From: Sinohyriopsis cumingii
Lineage: Eukaryota; Mollusca; Bivalvia; Unionida; Unionidae
Assembly (NCBI GenBank): GCA_028554795.2
Contig: JAPYKE020000538.1
Span: 113,415-177,414 of the forward strand
Length of the DNA stretch: 64,000 nucleotides
Reading direction: 5' to 3'
Positions 24,810 to 35,039 of this stretch are shown here, in pieces. Position numbers and translations under genes: made by a program. Position 1 is the stretch's first letter, and the number at the start of each line of letters is the position of its first letter. The notes under the pieces are model-generated. The model did no database searches. It saw only the letters and a list, made by a program, of their open reading frames with translations, and had not been told where the DNA came from.

Positions 24810-25876
24810 TGTGACGTTTGCACGCATTGGGGTGGGGTTCTTCCAATATATATTAATTAAATTATGATGAAAGTTCCCCCTTGGCTCGTGGGGTTAGAAA
24901 GTTAAATTAGTGACGAGGTAGATTTACAGCTCTGAGTCCCCAGTAAGCAATGCCGACGGCTAAATTATAGAGAACATGAAGATGAAATCCAATTAATAAC
25001 AATTTAATTAACTGGACAATTAAAAACGATAAACCCTCAATCACCCGTCTTTCCCTCGACCAAGTGACAGCCTAATTCATCCCGTGATTTACAGTGTGAG
25101 TTCGATTTTCCCCTGTCCTTGCGTCTACTCATCTCTTTCTTTCCCGCTAATTCCTTCCTTCCTTCCGTTCCTCCAACACCCCCTTCGACTCCGTTTCCCT
25201 CTCGACTATCTCCTCCTCCAATTTCGCTTCCAATTTCCTCTTCCTCCCTTCTCTCTCCTTTTCCTCCTAGACTTCAACTTCTCCTGACTTCTCTCCTTTC
25301 TTCTCCTTTCCTCCGTCTCTCTGTCTGAGACTACGGGACCAAACTGTAACTGGTCTGTCCCTCAAAGCTCCCTTATTTGAAGCTGTCTGTACTTAGAATT
25401 TCCTGTTCCAAGATTTTCCCGCCAATAACGAATGGCTATTCGGAGTTACGCTAACCTCCTCTGGGTAATTTCTCTTAGCGAACTAATTCTTGCCGCAAGA
25501 CGCGGAGATATTATTCTACCCAAATCAGGGTCTCTCCCCTATCTCGATTCTGATTGGGTGGCGCTGTGACCCTGTCCAATCGTCTTAGCGGCCAGTTCAA
25601 CCTGGCTGTCTGTCTGCAGGAAAAAAGTTAAGACACTCCCACTTCTTCGGGCAACTTCTTTTGATCTGGACAAACGTTTCCACATCTAGGTGATAATTGG
25701 CTATCTGGCGGCCTCGCAGCTCCTAGGTCTTTCTCTCCACTTCTAACCACGGCAATCTTACGTAAGGGATTAGTGTTAGCCTTCGGCAATGTTTAACATC
25801 AAACAATGGCTTGTCAGAATTACCTTGATTATACATGTTTCAAACTGGGCTACTCTGGGTCGGGGTAAACGTGACA
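24810..25876 (-). repeat. 3' LTR
   Basis: 1,067 bp, TGT...ACA ends in element orientation. It is purine-rich in its middle (the plus strand is TC-rich at 25,130-25,320). It lies beside the polypurine tract. Confidence 0.95.
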
Positions 25877-25893
25877 CCCCCACCCCACCCCCA
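25877..25893 (-). promoter_or_regulatory. Polypurine tract
   Basis: In element orientation GGGGGTGGGGTGGGGG abuts the 3' LTR start TGTCACG. This is the expected plus-strand primer for reverse transcription. Confidence 0.8.
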
Positions 25894-26031
25894 CGCTTGA
25901 GAATAAAATCGGGATTTTATTCCCTCAAAATTATTTCAAATGCAAAGGCATTAGTACACTAAATAAAGAACAAAATCATCGCGACACTACACATTGAGTA
26001 CGAACATGAATATATTTATAAACACAGCGAT

Positions 26032-27316
26032 CTATACCATTTCAGCGCTCCTGCTCATGAAATCGGCTCCTACGTTCTCAGTTCCTTTCACGTATCTGAT
26101 CTGCATCTGGTACTGCTGTAAGAACAGCGACCATCGCATCAATCGTCCATTCGACAATTTCGTCTGCGCGAGATAGGCGAGTGGTTGGTGGTCGGTCTCC
26201 AATATGAACTTCCACCCGTATAAGTACCGATAGAACCGTGATATTCCGAACACGATTCCGAGGCATTCTCTCTCCGATACGGAGTAGTTCTTCTCGGCAG
26301 CAGACAACTTCCGACTGCCGTACGCGACAGGAAAAAGCGTCTCATCGTGCTCCTTCAGTAGTACTGCTCCCAGTCCCGTGTCACATGCGTCGGTGCGAAG
26401 AACGAAGTCTTTTGCCAGATCCGGTAGACGGACAACTGCGTCGGATATAAGTCTATCCTTCAGCGTTTGGAAAGCATGTTCACACGCATCTGTCCAAATA
26501 ACCTTACTCGGGGCCCGTTTCTTGGTTAGGTCAGACAACGGCCCCGCAATCGCGCTGAAATTGGCCACATACCTCCGGTAATACCTGGCCAATCCCAGGA
26601 ATGACCTCACCTCAGTTTTCGTGGTGGGCCGTGCAGCGTTTCTCAGCTGTTCCACCTTCGACTTCTCTGGGGACAGCGTGCCTTGGCTCAGGGTATGTCC
26701 CAAATAGTCCAATGTCCGGAACCCAAGGTGACATTTGGAAGGGCGAGCTGTCAATCCCGCCTGACGTAGCCGCTCCAAAACGTCAGCTAACAGAGTGAGG
26801 TGATCACCCCACGTCTCTGTGGCTAACAAGAGGTCATCCATGAAGTTGTGGACACCCCTATCGCGCAAGGGTTCTAACAACTTCCGCATTATCCTAGTAA
26901 AGATGCTGGGAGCGTTCTGTACCCCGAACGGCATGACGAACCATTGGTAGGTCCCGTCGGGAGCAGCAAAAGCGAGCTTTGCCCTATCCTCCTCCCTTAC
27001 CGGAATTTGCCAATAGCCTTTGGACAAATCCAGCTTGGAGAAATATTTCGCTTTCGAGACAGAAGCGAAAATATGTTCCGGGTCAGGTAGCATTTCGACT
27101 TGAAATTCTGTTACCTGATTTAGCTTCTAGTAGTCGACATAAAACCGATGGGTGCCGTCCTTCTTCTGCACTAGGACTACCGGAGAGCTGTACGGAGAGT
27201 CGGCGGGTTCGATTACTCCCAGAGCAATCATCTGCTCGATCTCCTCCCTTACGACTTGTCGTTTTGCATGGGGCAAGGGGTAGGGTTTCCGCTGGACTGG
27301 CAGGTCGTCCACCAGC
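26032..27316 (-). CDS. Pol: reverse transcriptase and RNase H (LTR retrotransposon)
   Basis: Copies the element's RNA into DNA in the virus-like particle. The open part (353 residues after the in-frame TAG at 27,127-27,129) carries LDLSKGYWQIP, the active site FMDD near residues 84-87 (the usual YVDD/YMDD position), and FLGLARYYRRYVANFS in the thumb. The RNase H has RTDACDTGLGAVL and ETDHQPLAYL. Upstream of the TAG the frame continues with VREEIEQMIALGVIEPADSP and VVLVQKKDGTHRF, the normal N-terminal RT fingers. A frame break near 27,318-27,350 separates it from integrase, with which it appears once to have formed a single polyprotein. It ends 155 bp before the LTR, with no domain after RNase H. 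Confidence 0.92.
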
Positions 27317-27317
27317 T

Positions 27318-28748
27318 TTAACCCGAACTCGACAAGCGACGTTCTCCCGGTATTTCCGTAAGCACATCGGAATACCCGGCCAGCAACGTATCAATCTCTT
27401 CCCGCTGTACCGTAGTCAACATGGGGTCGCACTCCACGTCTGAGGGTGTCTCAGCCCTCGTTAACGGACAGCTCGGGATAGTGTTGGCACCTTCCACATC
27501 GCCTTCGACGTCCTCGGTGACTATCGTGGCGATAACAAAATCGCTGACTGTCTCTCTTTCCCGGTATCTCTTGAGGAGATTAGCATGGTACAATTTCTCC
27601 TTCGTTGGTAACCGTATCCGATATGTTTGACCTCCGACCTTCTCGGTGACAACGTACGGACCTCTACAGGAAACTTGCAACTTGTTGTGTTCTTGGGGTA
27701 ACAACAACAACACCTTGTCCCCTACTTCATACTGGCATGGTTTTGCGCGCTTGTTGTAATTCTTCGCCTGACGCGCCTTCACTCGCTTGAGGTTCTCATG
27801 TGCGAGGGAACAAACTTCCTCCAGTTTGTTGCGCAAGTCCACGACGTACTGGTAGGTAGTGCGTACCTCCTCCAGAGCGTGATCGTCTGTCCACAGTTGT
27901 CTCAGTACGGCGATTGGGCCACGTACGGTCCTCCCGTACAAGAGTTCAAAGGGAGAGAACCCTAAATTCGCTTGTGGTACTTCCCGGTATGCGAAAAGCA
28001 TGGCAGGAATATACCGATCCCAATCCTTGAGGCGGCCTTCGCACAGCTTCTTGAGCGTGTTCTTTAGGGTCCCGTTAAACCGTTCGACCAGTCCGTTACA
28101 TTGGGGGTGATACGGTGTAGTCGTGAGGTGCTTAATTAACATCAGTCGGTTCACCTCCGCCATCACACGACTCATGAATTGCGTCCCTTGATCGGTCAGG
28201 ATCTCGTCGGGTACTCCGACTCTTGACCAAATACCAAACAGCGCTTCCGCGACGGTTTCCGAATCAATATTACGCAACGCGACGGCCTCCGGATAGCGCG
28301 TAGCGTAATCTACGACCGTTAAAATATACCGATTTCCGTGCGACGATGCGGGTTTTATCGGTCCGATCAAATCCATCGCGACACACCTAAATGGTTCATC
28401 GATAAGGGGCGTACTCCCGAAGGGGACGGGTCGATGATCCGTTTTCGGTGCCATTCTCTGACACTTGTCACAGGAGAGGCAGAACCGCTTAACGTCTCCC
28501 TGGACCCCTGGCCAGTAGAATTCTTTGACAAGACGGTCACGCGTCTTGGCAATTACCATGTGTCCACCCATGAGACTCTCGTGCGCGAGTTTCAACACTT
28601 CACCTCGCTTCTCCTTTGGCACGACGACTTGCTTAAAGCGTTCGTTACCAGTCCTGGCGTGGCGATACAAGATCCCTTTCTTGTACGCGAACTTCACCGC
28701 GCCATTCGGAGTTTTTTTCTCTATTCCTGCTGCAGCGTGTTTGTGCAA
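27318..28748 (-). CDS. Pol: integrase (LTR retrotransposon), placed before RT
   Basis: Inserts the cDNA into the host chromosome. 476 residues are open. The zinc-binding HHCC module is at His56, His63, Cys90 and Cys93. The DDE catalytic triad is at Asp126 (AMDLIGP), Asp186 (LTDQGTQF) and Glu222 (LVERFNGTLKN), with the classic 35-residue spacing. A GPY/F-type module (CRGPYVVTEKVGG) follows, and I see no chromodomain. The last residues (VQREEIDTLLAGYSDVLTEI) look like the usual link into an RT domain, which supports a fused INT-RT polyprotein. Upstream, the same frame continues past an in-frame TAA at about 28,786, and the protease lies in another frame. Confidence 0.94.
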   Translation of the reverse strand: MHKHAAAGIEKKTPNGAVKFAYKKGILYRHARTGNERFKQVVVPKEKRGEVLKLAHESLMGGHMVIAKTRDRLVKEFYWPGVQGDVKRFCLSCDKCQRMAPKTDHRPVPFGSTPLIDEPFRCVAMDLIGPIKPASSHGNRYILTVVDYATRYPEAVALRNIDSETVAEALFGIWSRVGVPDEILTDQGTQFMSRVMAEVNRLMLIKHLTTTPYHPQCNGLVERFNGTLKNTLKKLCEGRLKDWDRYIPAMLFAYREVPQANLGFSPFELLYGRTVRGPIAVLRQLWTDDHALEEVRTTYQYVVDLRNKLEEVCSLAHENLKRVKARQAKNYNKRAKPCQYEVGDKVLLLLPQEHNKLQVSCRGPYVVTEKVGGQTYRIRLPTKEKLYHANLLKRYRERETVSDFVIATIVTEDVEGDVEGANTIPSCPLTRAETPSDVECDPMLTTVQREEIDTLLAGYSDVLTEIPGERRLSSSG

Positions 28749-28783
28749 CTGCGCCAGAGTTGCGTCTTCCTGTTACAGCTTCC

Positions 28784-30001
28784 TCAACTCGGCCGGAAGA
28801 ACGTTACCTGCGTCGATATAACTTTCATCGGCCTCGCTTTCGTCTGTCGACTCTTGGACCTGGTTTCCACAGCACTCACCGGCATCGGTGTGCAGGTTTC
28901 GGGGTTCGGTTGTGGCAACACATAAAGACATCCCAGTATGACTTCATGTGATAGACCATCTAAGCACGCAGTTTCAATTTTCCCCTTCACGTACGGTGAA
29001 TCGAGGTCAATGACAGCCACTGACAATGAGTCACGAGTGCCGTTCGCGTACTGAACTTCGATTACCTCCCCTGTGTAATCCTCGGGCTTAACGTACTTCT
29101 TGTCGACAAGGGCTGGGACGCTACACCCAGTGTCATACAAGATGGTGGCACATTCTCCGTTGACAGTAGCAGACGCAAGGTTTGCTGGTTTACAGCTTGC
29201 CTCCGGCTCGCACTCCTTCCTAGCGACGGCATTCACCTGGGTCTGCCTGCCCTTGGGACAGTCCCTGGCAATATGCCCCGGGCGCTTGCAGTTGTAACAC
29301 GTTGGCGGCCCTCGCCGACCTGCAAGTCCCGCTTTCGTGGGTGAGGCCTGTCCAGGTCTATGGTTGGCACCCTTACCTGTAGATCCCCCTCCGGCCCTCC
29401 CGTCGCCCTGACGGTTACGGACAACCGACTCTACCTTAACCACACGGCGTGACTCAGTGGGTCGGGGTCGGTCCGCACCCCCGGATCCTCCACTCTTCAA
29501 GTATGCCTGCTTGTATCGCTCCGAGATGCTAGCGATCTCTTCGAGCGTCCGGTGCTCTCTCTCTGCTAGAAAGACTGTCAACTCGCGACGGTAAGTACTC
29601 AGGACATGTTCCTTGAGTATAACCTCGCGTAGCCCGTCGTACGATCGTTCGACTTCGGCCATCTTCATCCACTTCTCAAATAACCCACGAACACGATTGC
29701 GGAATTGAGAGTGGGTCTCCGTTGCCTTTTTCGTTGAGTCCCGAAAAAGTTTACGGTACGTTTCGGCGGTCAGCCGATAATGGCAAAGAAGGGCCTTCTT
29801 GAGCGCATTATAGTCGTCAGCATCGTCTGTAGCTAAGCCGTGGTAGACTTCACGAGCTGCACCTTGCAAAAAGGCTGAGACATTAATCGCCCAATGTTGC
29901 TCAGGAATTTTATGAGCGTGAGCGAGTTTCTCAAACTGCACTAGAAAATCGTCGATAGACTCCTCCTTATCGTTGAACCGCGGCATATTTATCTGGACCA
30001 T
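28784..30001 (-). CDS. Gag-protease (LTR retrotransposon)
   Basis: 405 residues. Residues about 1-170 are a helical capsid-like region of the retrotransposon gag type (FLVQFEKLAHAHKIPEQHW, YRLTAETYRKLFRDS). A basic Gly/Arg stretch follows, then a CCHC zinc knuckle at Cys235, Cys238, His243 and Cys248 (CYNCKRPGHIARDC), then an aspartic protease domain with Asp-Thr-Gly at 290-292 (LYDTGCSVPALVD). The reading ends in a frame different from integrase, so either a frameshift is used or the gene is broken here. Gag probably starts further upstream. Confidence 0.88.
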   Translation of the reverse strand: MVQINMPRFNDKEESIDDFLVQFEKLAHAHKIPEQHWAINVSAFLQGAAREVYHGLATDDADDYNALKKALLCHYRLTAETYRKLFRDSTKKATETHSQFRNRVRGLFEKWMKMAEVERSYDGLREVILKEHVLSTYRRELTVFLAEREHRTLEEIASISERYKQAYLKSGGSGGADRPRPTESRRVVKVESVVRNRQGDGRAGGGSTGKGANHRPGQASPTKAGLAGRRGPPTCYNCKRPGHIARDCPKGRQTQVNAVARKECEPEASCKPANLASATVNGECATILYDTGCSVPALVDKKYVKPEDYTGEVIEVQYANGTRDSLSVAVIDLDSPYVKGKIETACLDGLSHEVILGCLYVLPQPNPETCTPMPVSAVETRSKSRQTKARPMKVISTQVTFFRPS

Positions 30002-30329
30002 TCAGTGGTCGATGAAAGGTCGTCCGGTCCCTCCAGAACTCGTACTGGCGTCGTCCCTAACTGCTACCCTTACCTTTTCCATTTCGAGAGCGTGAGCGAG
30101 TCTGGCCAGCTCAAGCTCTTTCTGGGTTTCTCGGTCCGCTGCTATCTTGGCCAGCTCCAGCTCTCGGTTAGCTGCTATCTTGGCCAGCTCTTGCTCTCGG
30201 TCCGCTGCTTTTTCTGCCTTCCATTCCTTGATTCTTTCTTCCAAATGCTGCCAGGCGATCTCCCTCGTATCCGAGATTTTCCGAACCCATGGCACGGTAC
30301 TCCTTGATCATTTGCCTTTCTGTAGCCAT
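30002..30329 (-). pseudogene. Gag N-terminal region, broken from gag by a stop
   Basis: A candidate start ATG lies at 30,327-30,329 in a frame that begins ATERQMIKEYRAMG. A frame change near 30,285 leads to a strongly charged coiled-coil stretch (KAEKAADREQELAKIAANRE and similar repeats). That stretch ends with an in-frame TGA directly before the Met at 30,001. It is most simply the N-terminal part of the same gag polyprotein, damaged by one frameshift and one stop. Confidence 0.65.
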
Positions 30330-30513
30330 ATTGTTATACTAATAGGAAGTGATACCTTGTCTCGACCTTACTAACAATGGACAGATATTACAAGTTCCCA
30401 GCCAAATTCTTACCTGTCGACAGCAACTAATTTCGTTCAGGTAAGATATTTCCTCGATATTTGCTTCACAATTACTGCAAGTAATTAAAGATCTACCAAA
30501 CATGCAAATATCA

Positions 30514-30621
30514 AATATAACAAACACAAGATGAGAAAATCATAAAAATTCAAAATACACGGGATGAAAATATCTCAAAACTATTTCACACTGTTCACTA
30601 ATACTCCTAACAAATAAACTT
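30514..30621. repeat. 108-bp segment identical to 34,314-34,421
   Basis: Lies in the 5' leader between the primer-binding site and gag. Every base I compared is identical to 34,314-34,421, at an offset of exactly 3,800 bp. Confidence 0.9.
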
Positions 30622-30651
30622 TAGGTCGTAAAATAATATGTATGTGTAATT

Positions 30652-30674
30652 CAAATCCCGGACGAAGCGCCCAC
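30652..30674 (-). promoter_or_regulatory. Primer-binding site candidate
   Basis: In element orientation, one base after the 5' LTR, TGGGCGCTTCGTCCGGGATT begins with TGG and matches the 3' end of a tRNA (T-loop-like TTCAAAT, then CCCGG). The isotype is not determined. Confidence 0.65.
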
Positions 30675-31741
30675 TGTGACGTTTGCACGCATTGGGGTGG
30701 GGTTCTTCCAATATATATTAATTAAATTATGATGAAAGTTCCCCCCTGGCTCGTGGGGTTAGAAAGTTAAATTAGTGACGAGGTAGATTTACGGCTCTGA
30801 GTCCCCAGTCAGCAATGCCGACGGCTAAATTATAGAGAACACGAAGATGAAATTCAATTAATAACAATTTAATTAATTCGACAATTTAAAACGATAAACC
30901 CTCAATCACCCGTCTTTCCCTCGACCAAGTGACAGCCTAATTCATCCCGTGATTTACAGTGTGAGTTCGATTTTCCCCTGTCCTTGCGTCTACTCATCTC
31001 TTTGTTTCCCGCTAATTCCTTCCTTCCTTCCGTTCCTCCAACACCCCCTTCGACTCCGTTTCCCTCTCGACTATCTCCTCCTCCAATTTCGCTTCCAATT
31101 TCCTCTTCCTCCCTTCTCTCTCCTTTTCCTCCTAGACTTCAACTTCTCCTGACTTCTCTCCTTTCTTCTCCTTTCCTCCGTCTCTCTGTCTGAGACTACG
31201 GGACCAAACTGTAACTGGTCTGTCCCTCAAAGCTCCCTTATTTGAAGCTGTCTGTACTTAGAATTTCCTGTTCTAAGATTTTCCCGCCAATAAAGAATGG
31301 CTATTCGGAGTTACGCTAACCTCCTCTGGGTAATTTCTCTTAGCGAACTAATTCTTGCCGCAAGACGCGGAGATATTATTCTACCCAAATCAGGGTCTCT
31401 CCCCTATCTCGATTCTGATTGGGTGGCGCTGTGACCCTGTCCAATCGTCTTAGCGGCCAGTTCAACCTGGCTATCTGTCTGCAGGGAAAAAGTTAAGACA
31501 CTCCCACTTCTTCAGGCAACTTCTTTTGATCTGGACAAACATTTCCACATCCAGGTGATAATTGGCTATCTGGCGGCCTCGCAGCTCCTAGGTCTGGCTC
31601 TCCACTTCTAGCCACGGCAATCTTACGTAAGGGATTAGTGCTAGCCTTCGGCAATGTTTAACATCAAACAATGGCTTGTCAGAATTACCTTGATTATACA
31701 TGTTTCAAGCTGGGCTACTCTGGGTCGGGGTAAACGTGACA
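30675..31741 (-). repeat. 5' LTR
   Basis: 1,067 bp, colinear with the 3' LTR. Small differences include CCCCCTTGG against CCCCCCTGG and ACTGGACAATT against ATTCGACAATT (plus-strand readings). Confidence 0.95.
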
Positions 31742-32897
31742 TGTAGTGGTCTGCTATTACGGCTGTAGGCCAAAACATTTTTAGAGGTGAAATCCCACCG
31801 TCTTGCCCCTATATGCGGGCGCCCATGTTAACTTGTTTTTTTGTTAAAGAATAAGAGAGAGAGGGAGAGAGACAGAGAGAGAGAGACAGAGAGAAAGAGG
31901 GAGTGCATGGGTGCCCGCACATAGAGGCAAGTGGAGTGTGGTTGGCAAGTGCCCACTGCAACCCAATCCCCTCATTTCACCTCTAAACATCTTTTGGCCT
32001 ATACATACACATATACATACATACATACATACATACATACATACATACATACATACATACATACCTTTTGCCCCATGATTTGGACGAAAAAGAAGACAGT
32101 ATTTGTTCCTTATATCTTGTATACCATGCAGGGGCGACCGCAGAATTATTTTCGGGGGGGGGGGGGGATATGTAGTGGTCTGAAATTACGTATTACGGCT
32201 GTAGGCCAAAGCATGTTTAGAGGTGAACTCCCACCCTCTTGTTCCTATTTGCGGGCACCCATGTTAACTTTTTTTTTTGTTAGAGACTAAGAGAGAGAGA
32301 GAGTGAAGTCATGGGTGCCCGGACATAGAGGCAAGTGGGGTGGGGTTGGTAAGTGCCCACTCCAACCCCAATCCCCGGGATTTCACCTCTAAACATCTTT
32401 TGGCCTATACATACATTCATACATACATACATACATACATACATACATACATACATACTTTTTGCCCCATGATTTGGACGAAAAAGACAGTATTTGTTCC
32501 TTATATCTTGTATATCATGCAGGGGCGACCGTATAATTATTTTCAAACGTGGGGGTGGGGGGAATATGTAATGGTCTGCTATTACGTATTACGGCTGTAG
32601 GCCAAAACATGTTTAGAGGTGAAATCCCACCCTCTTGCCCTTATTTGTGGGCGCCCATGTTAACTTGTTTTTTGTTAAAGAATGAGAGAGAGAGAGAGTG
32701 TGTGTGTGTGTGTGTGTGTGAGTATGTGGATGCATGTGTGCCCGCACATAGAGGCAAGTGGGGTGGGTTGGCAAGTACCCACTCCAACCCCAATGACCCG
32801 GATTTCACCTGTAAACAACTTTTGGCCTACACCCGTAAAACTTAACAGGTGACCACTACATGCCCACCCCCAACTGAAATTAATTCTACGGTTACCC
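31742..32897. repeat. Tandem composite foldback repeat, right part of array
   Basis: Continues the unit interrupted at 24,809: TGTAGTGGTCTGCTATTACG, then GGCCAAAACATTTTTAGAGG, a GA tract and the mirror arm with (CATA)n, then two more units. The last unit ends differently, with ACTACATGCCCACCCCCAAC and AATTAATTCTACGGTTACCC. This is the inverted form of the CAGGGGCGACCGCATAATTA...GTAGTGG block, so it looks like the true right end of an original transposon whose left part was amplified. Confidence 0.8.
32698..32722. repeat. (TG)n microsatellite
   Basis: Short pure TG run following a GA run inside the last composite unit. Confidence 0.9.
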
Positions 32898-32999
32898 TCT
32901 GTGTGTGTGTGTGTGTGTTCACTATGTTCACTATATCCACCGGTCTTTGAAATTCTATCACTGTAGTAAGAAAAGGCAAACATATATAAGTAAAAAACG

Positions 33000-33142
<143 letters not shown>

Positions 33143-33296
33143 AAATAAAGAATGACTGCACTCTTTGTCTTGTTATAAGACATTTCTAAACTTAAATACC
33201 AAGGGATTATCTCGTAGCGTAGGTCGTGCGACCTTGATGCTATAATGAATAGAAAATATAGGTCACATTTCGTTTTGCGTGTGTGTGTGTGACTAA

Positions 33297-33565
33297 GAGT
33301 TTTAACGTAGTTTTGGTCATATCACCACGATGTCTGCAGTGTGGCAGTTTATAGTGAAGTCTAGCAATGGGGCATCATGCCTCAGACATGTAGGATCATT
33401 TTTCACCCAGTCACATTATCCTGACACCAGCCTAAAACTAACCTCTTAAATCTGCTAGTACCATGTTTTTTTTAAAAAAATCTTTGTTTGGTATGACTCG
33501 GTATGAACCTGCGACCTCCCGCATCCGAGGCGGACGTTCCAACCATTTAGGCCACCGGAGCGGTC
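33297..33565 (-). mobile_element. SINE family B, copy 2
   Basis: Minus-strand head GCTCCGGTGGCCTAAATGGT with a degraded A box, B box near GGTTCATACC, and a body shared with 12,715-13,041 (CGATGTCTGCAGTGTGGCAG). Confidence 0.8.
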
Positions 33566-33889
33566 TCATTTTGCAATTAAGGATGTAATGAATTTGAATT
33601 ATCCAAGGTATCATAATATGCACATAGCATACAAAAATCTCATGTGATCATTCCAAGCTCAATGTAAGTTATCCAAGCTAGTACAAGATATAATACATGT
33701 CACAGTGACCCTCTTGTTATAAGAGCTTGGTACTGACAGATGCACATCAACGTCAGTGTCCTGGCCTTGGCAGGGTAGTATATGCATAACAAGCAGTAAA
33801 CCTGTGTACATGAGCAAAGGACAAATACTTAGAGGTCACTGGCCACATATATTGTTCAAACGTGAGTAGTTAAATGGGGTACCCTAGCC

Positions 33890-34210
33890 TCAATGGGAAA
33901 ACACATTACAGACCCCCTGGGCAACTCTAGTCTCAAGACTTTTCAGATGACATTGGGCAACTCTAGCCTCAATGGGAATTGAACATTTGGAATATTGGAC
34001 CCGTACAGCGTCAAAGGAAAGTGGGACTATTGTATAGGGACAATATGAATGGAACATGAGAGGTGACGTCAGGGTACTGACGTGGTAATGATGTAGTAAG
34101 GGGCTGACCTGAATACGCGCTACTCTGGGGAAAGACAAATACAAAAGAGATATAGACATAGACAACATATAGACATAGATTGATGAACACCAAGGGACTT
34201 GAACATGGAT
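33890..34210. repeat. Dispersed repeat, related to 34,850-35,000
   Basis: Contains GACCTGAATACGCGCTACTC (34,108), which recurs as GACCTGAATACACGCTACTC at 34,920. Also internal copies of GGGCAACTCTAGTCTCA/GGGCAACTCTAGCCTCA at 33,918 and 33,956. No coding evidence. Confidence 0.55.
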
Positions 34211-34313
34211 GGGACAAACACAACAGAGACAGAAACAGGCATATACTAACTAGTACAAGCCTGAGATTTATATATAAAGCATTACCTTGACCTGAAATTA
34301 TGTTGGCGGTGTT

Positions 34314-34421
34314 AATATAACAAACACAAGATGAGAAAATCATAAAAATTCAAAATACACGGGATGAAAATATCTCAAAACTATTTCACACTGTTCACTA
34401 ATACTCCTAACAAATAAACTT
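34314..34421. repeat. Copy of the LTR element leader segment
   Basis: 108 bp identical to 30,514-30,621 inside the LTR retrotransposon. The flanks on both sides are unrelated, so this is an isolated fragment. Confidence 0.9.
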
Positions 34422-34603
34422 AAACTTTGCATAATTGTAATGATGCTATAAATAGCTATAATCAAGGAAAAGACTTACGCCAAAATGGACGTTACTAAAA
34501 GTAACGCTAAAATGACGAAATTGTCCCAGAATTTAAAGGAGACTAAACATATTCCCGAACATTAGGTTACATTTGTTTAGACTAAAATAGATAAACCTTG
34601 TAA

Positions 34604-34850
34604 CTATTTATAGTATCAACTTGTGTGACGATCGTGGATAAACACCCATGTATCTATTTATAGATATAACTTGTTGAAATTAATATGAAATCCCACTATC
34701 TATTTATAGGTACAACTTGTGGGAAAGTCCTTTGGGGAAATCCACTATCTATTTATAGCCTCAACTTGTGTGACGTTCCCGTTTAAAAACCATAGTATAT
34801 ATTTATAGATATACCTGTGGAAAAACCCAAGTCTATATGGATAGTCTCAA
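34604..34850. repeat. 50-bp degenerate tandem repeat with CTATTTATAG core
   Basis: Five units of 46-50 bp. CTATTTATAG is exact at 34,604, 34,654, 34,700 and 34,749 and degenerate at 34,799. Each is followed by an AACTTGTG-like block and a CCA...TAT spacer. The core fits the MEF2 consensus CTA(A/T)4TAG. Confidence 0.85.
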
Positions 34851-35039
34851 AATTTCCAGCTTCAATGACGTCACTGTACTGAACACTATGGAATAATAGC
34901 AACAGTGTTGCAAGTAGATGACCTGAATACACGCTACTCTAGGTAGGTAAGTAGGTAGGTGAATTGTATTTGATAGAGATAAAGGGAGTTTTATAGAGAC
35001 AAACAAGGACAATACATAAAGACACAAACATACGGGCGC

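Larger units (their letters stand above)
24810..31741 (-). mobile_element. Gmr1-like Ty3/gypsy-class LTR retrotransposon, near complete
   Basis: 6,932 bp on the minus strand. Two LTRs of equal length (1,067 bp each) begin TGTCACGTTTACCCCG and end GCAAACGTCACA in element orientation. A 5' primer-binding-site candidate, a gag region with zinc knuckle, protease, integrase, RT and RNase H, and a G-rich polypurine tract follow in that order. Integrase comes before RT, the arrangement reported for the Gmr1 group (Ty3/gypsy sequences with a Ty1/copia-like domain order). By eye the LTRs differ at roughly 20 positions, so the insertion is fairly young, but pol and gag have frame breaks. No target-site duplication is evident (GGGGG on the left, TGTAG on the right). 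Confidence 0.93.

Noticed and set aside
25084-25328. Leu/Pro/Ser-rich frames in the LTR (and again at 30,949-31,193)
   Set aside because: They are translations of a pyrimidine-rich stretch present identically in both LTRs; non-coding.
27421-30374. Plus-strand frames of up to 195 codons opposite pol and gag
   Set aside because: Antisense shadows of the well-supported minus-strand gag, integrase and RT readings.
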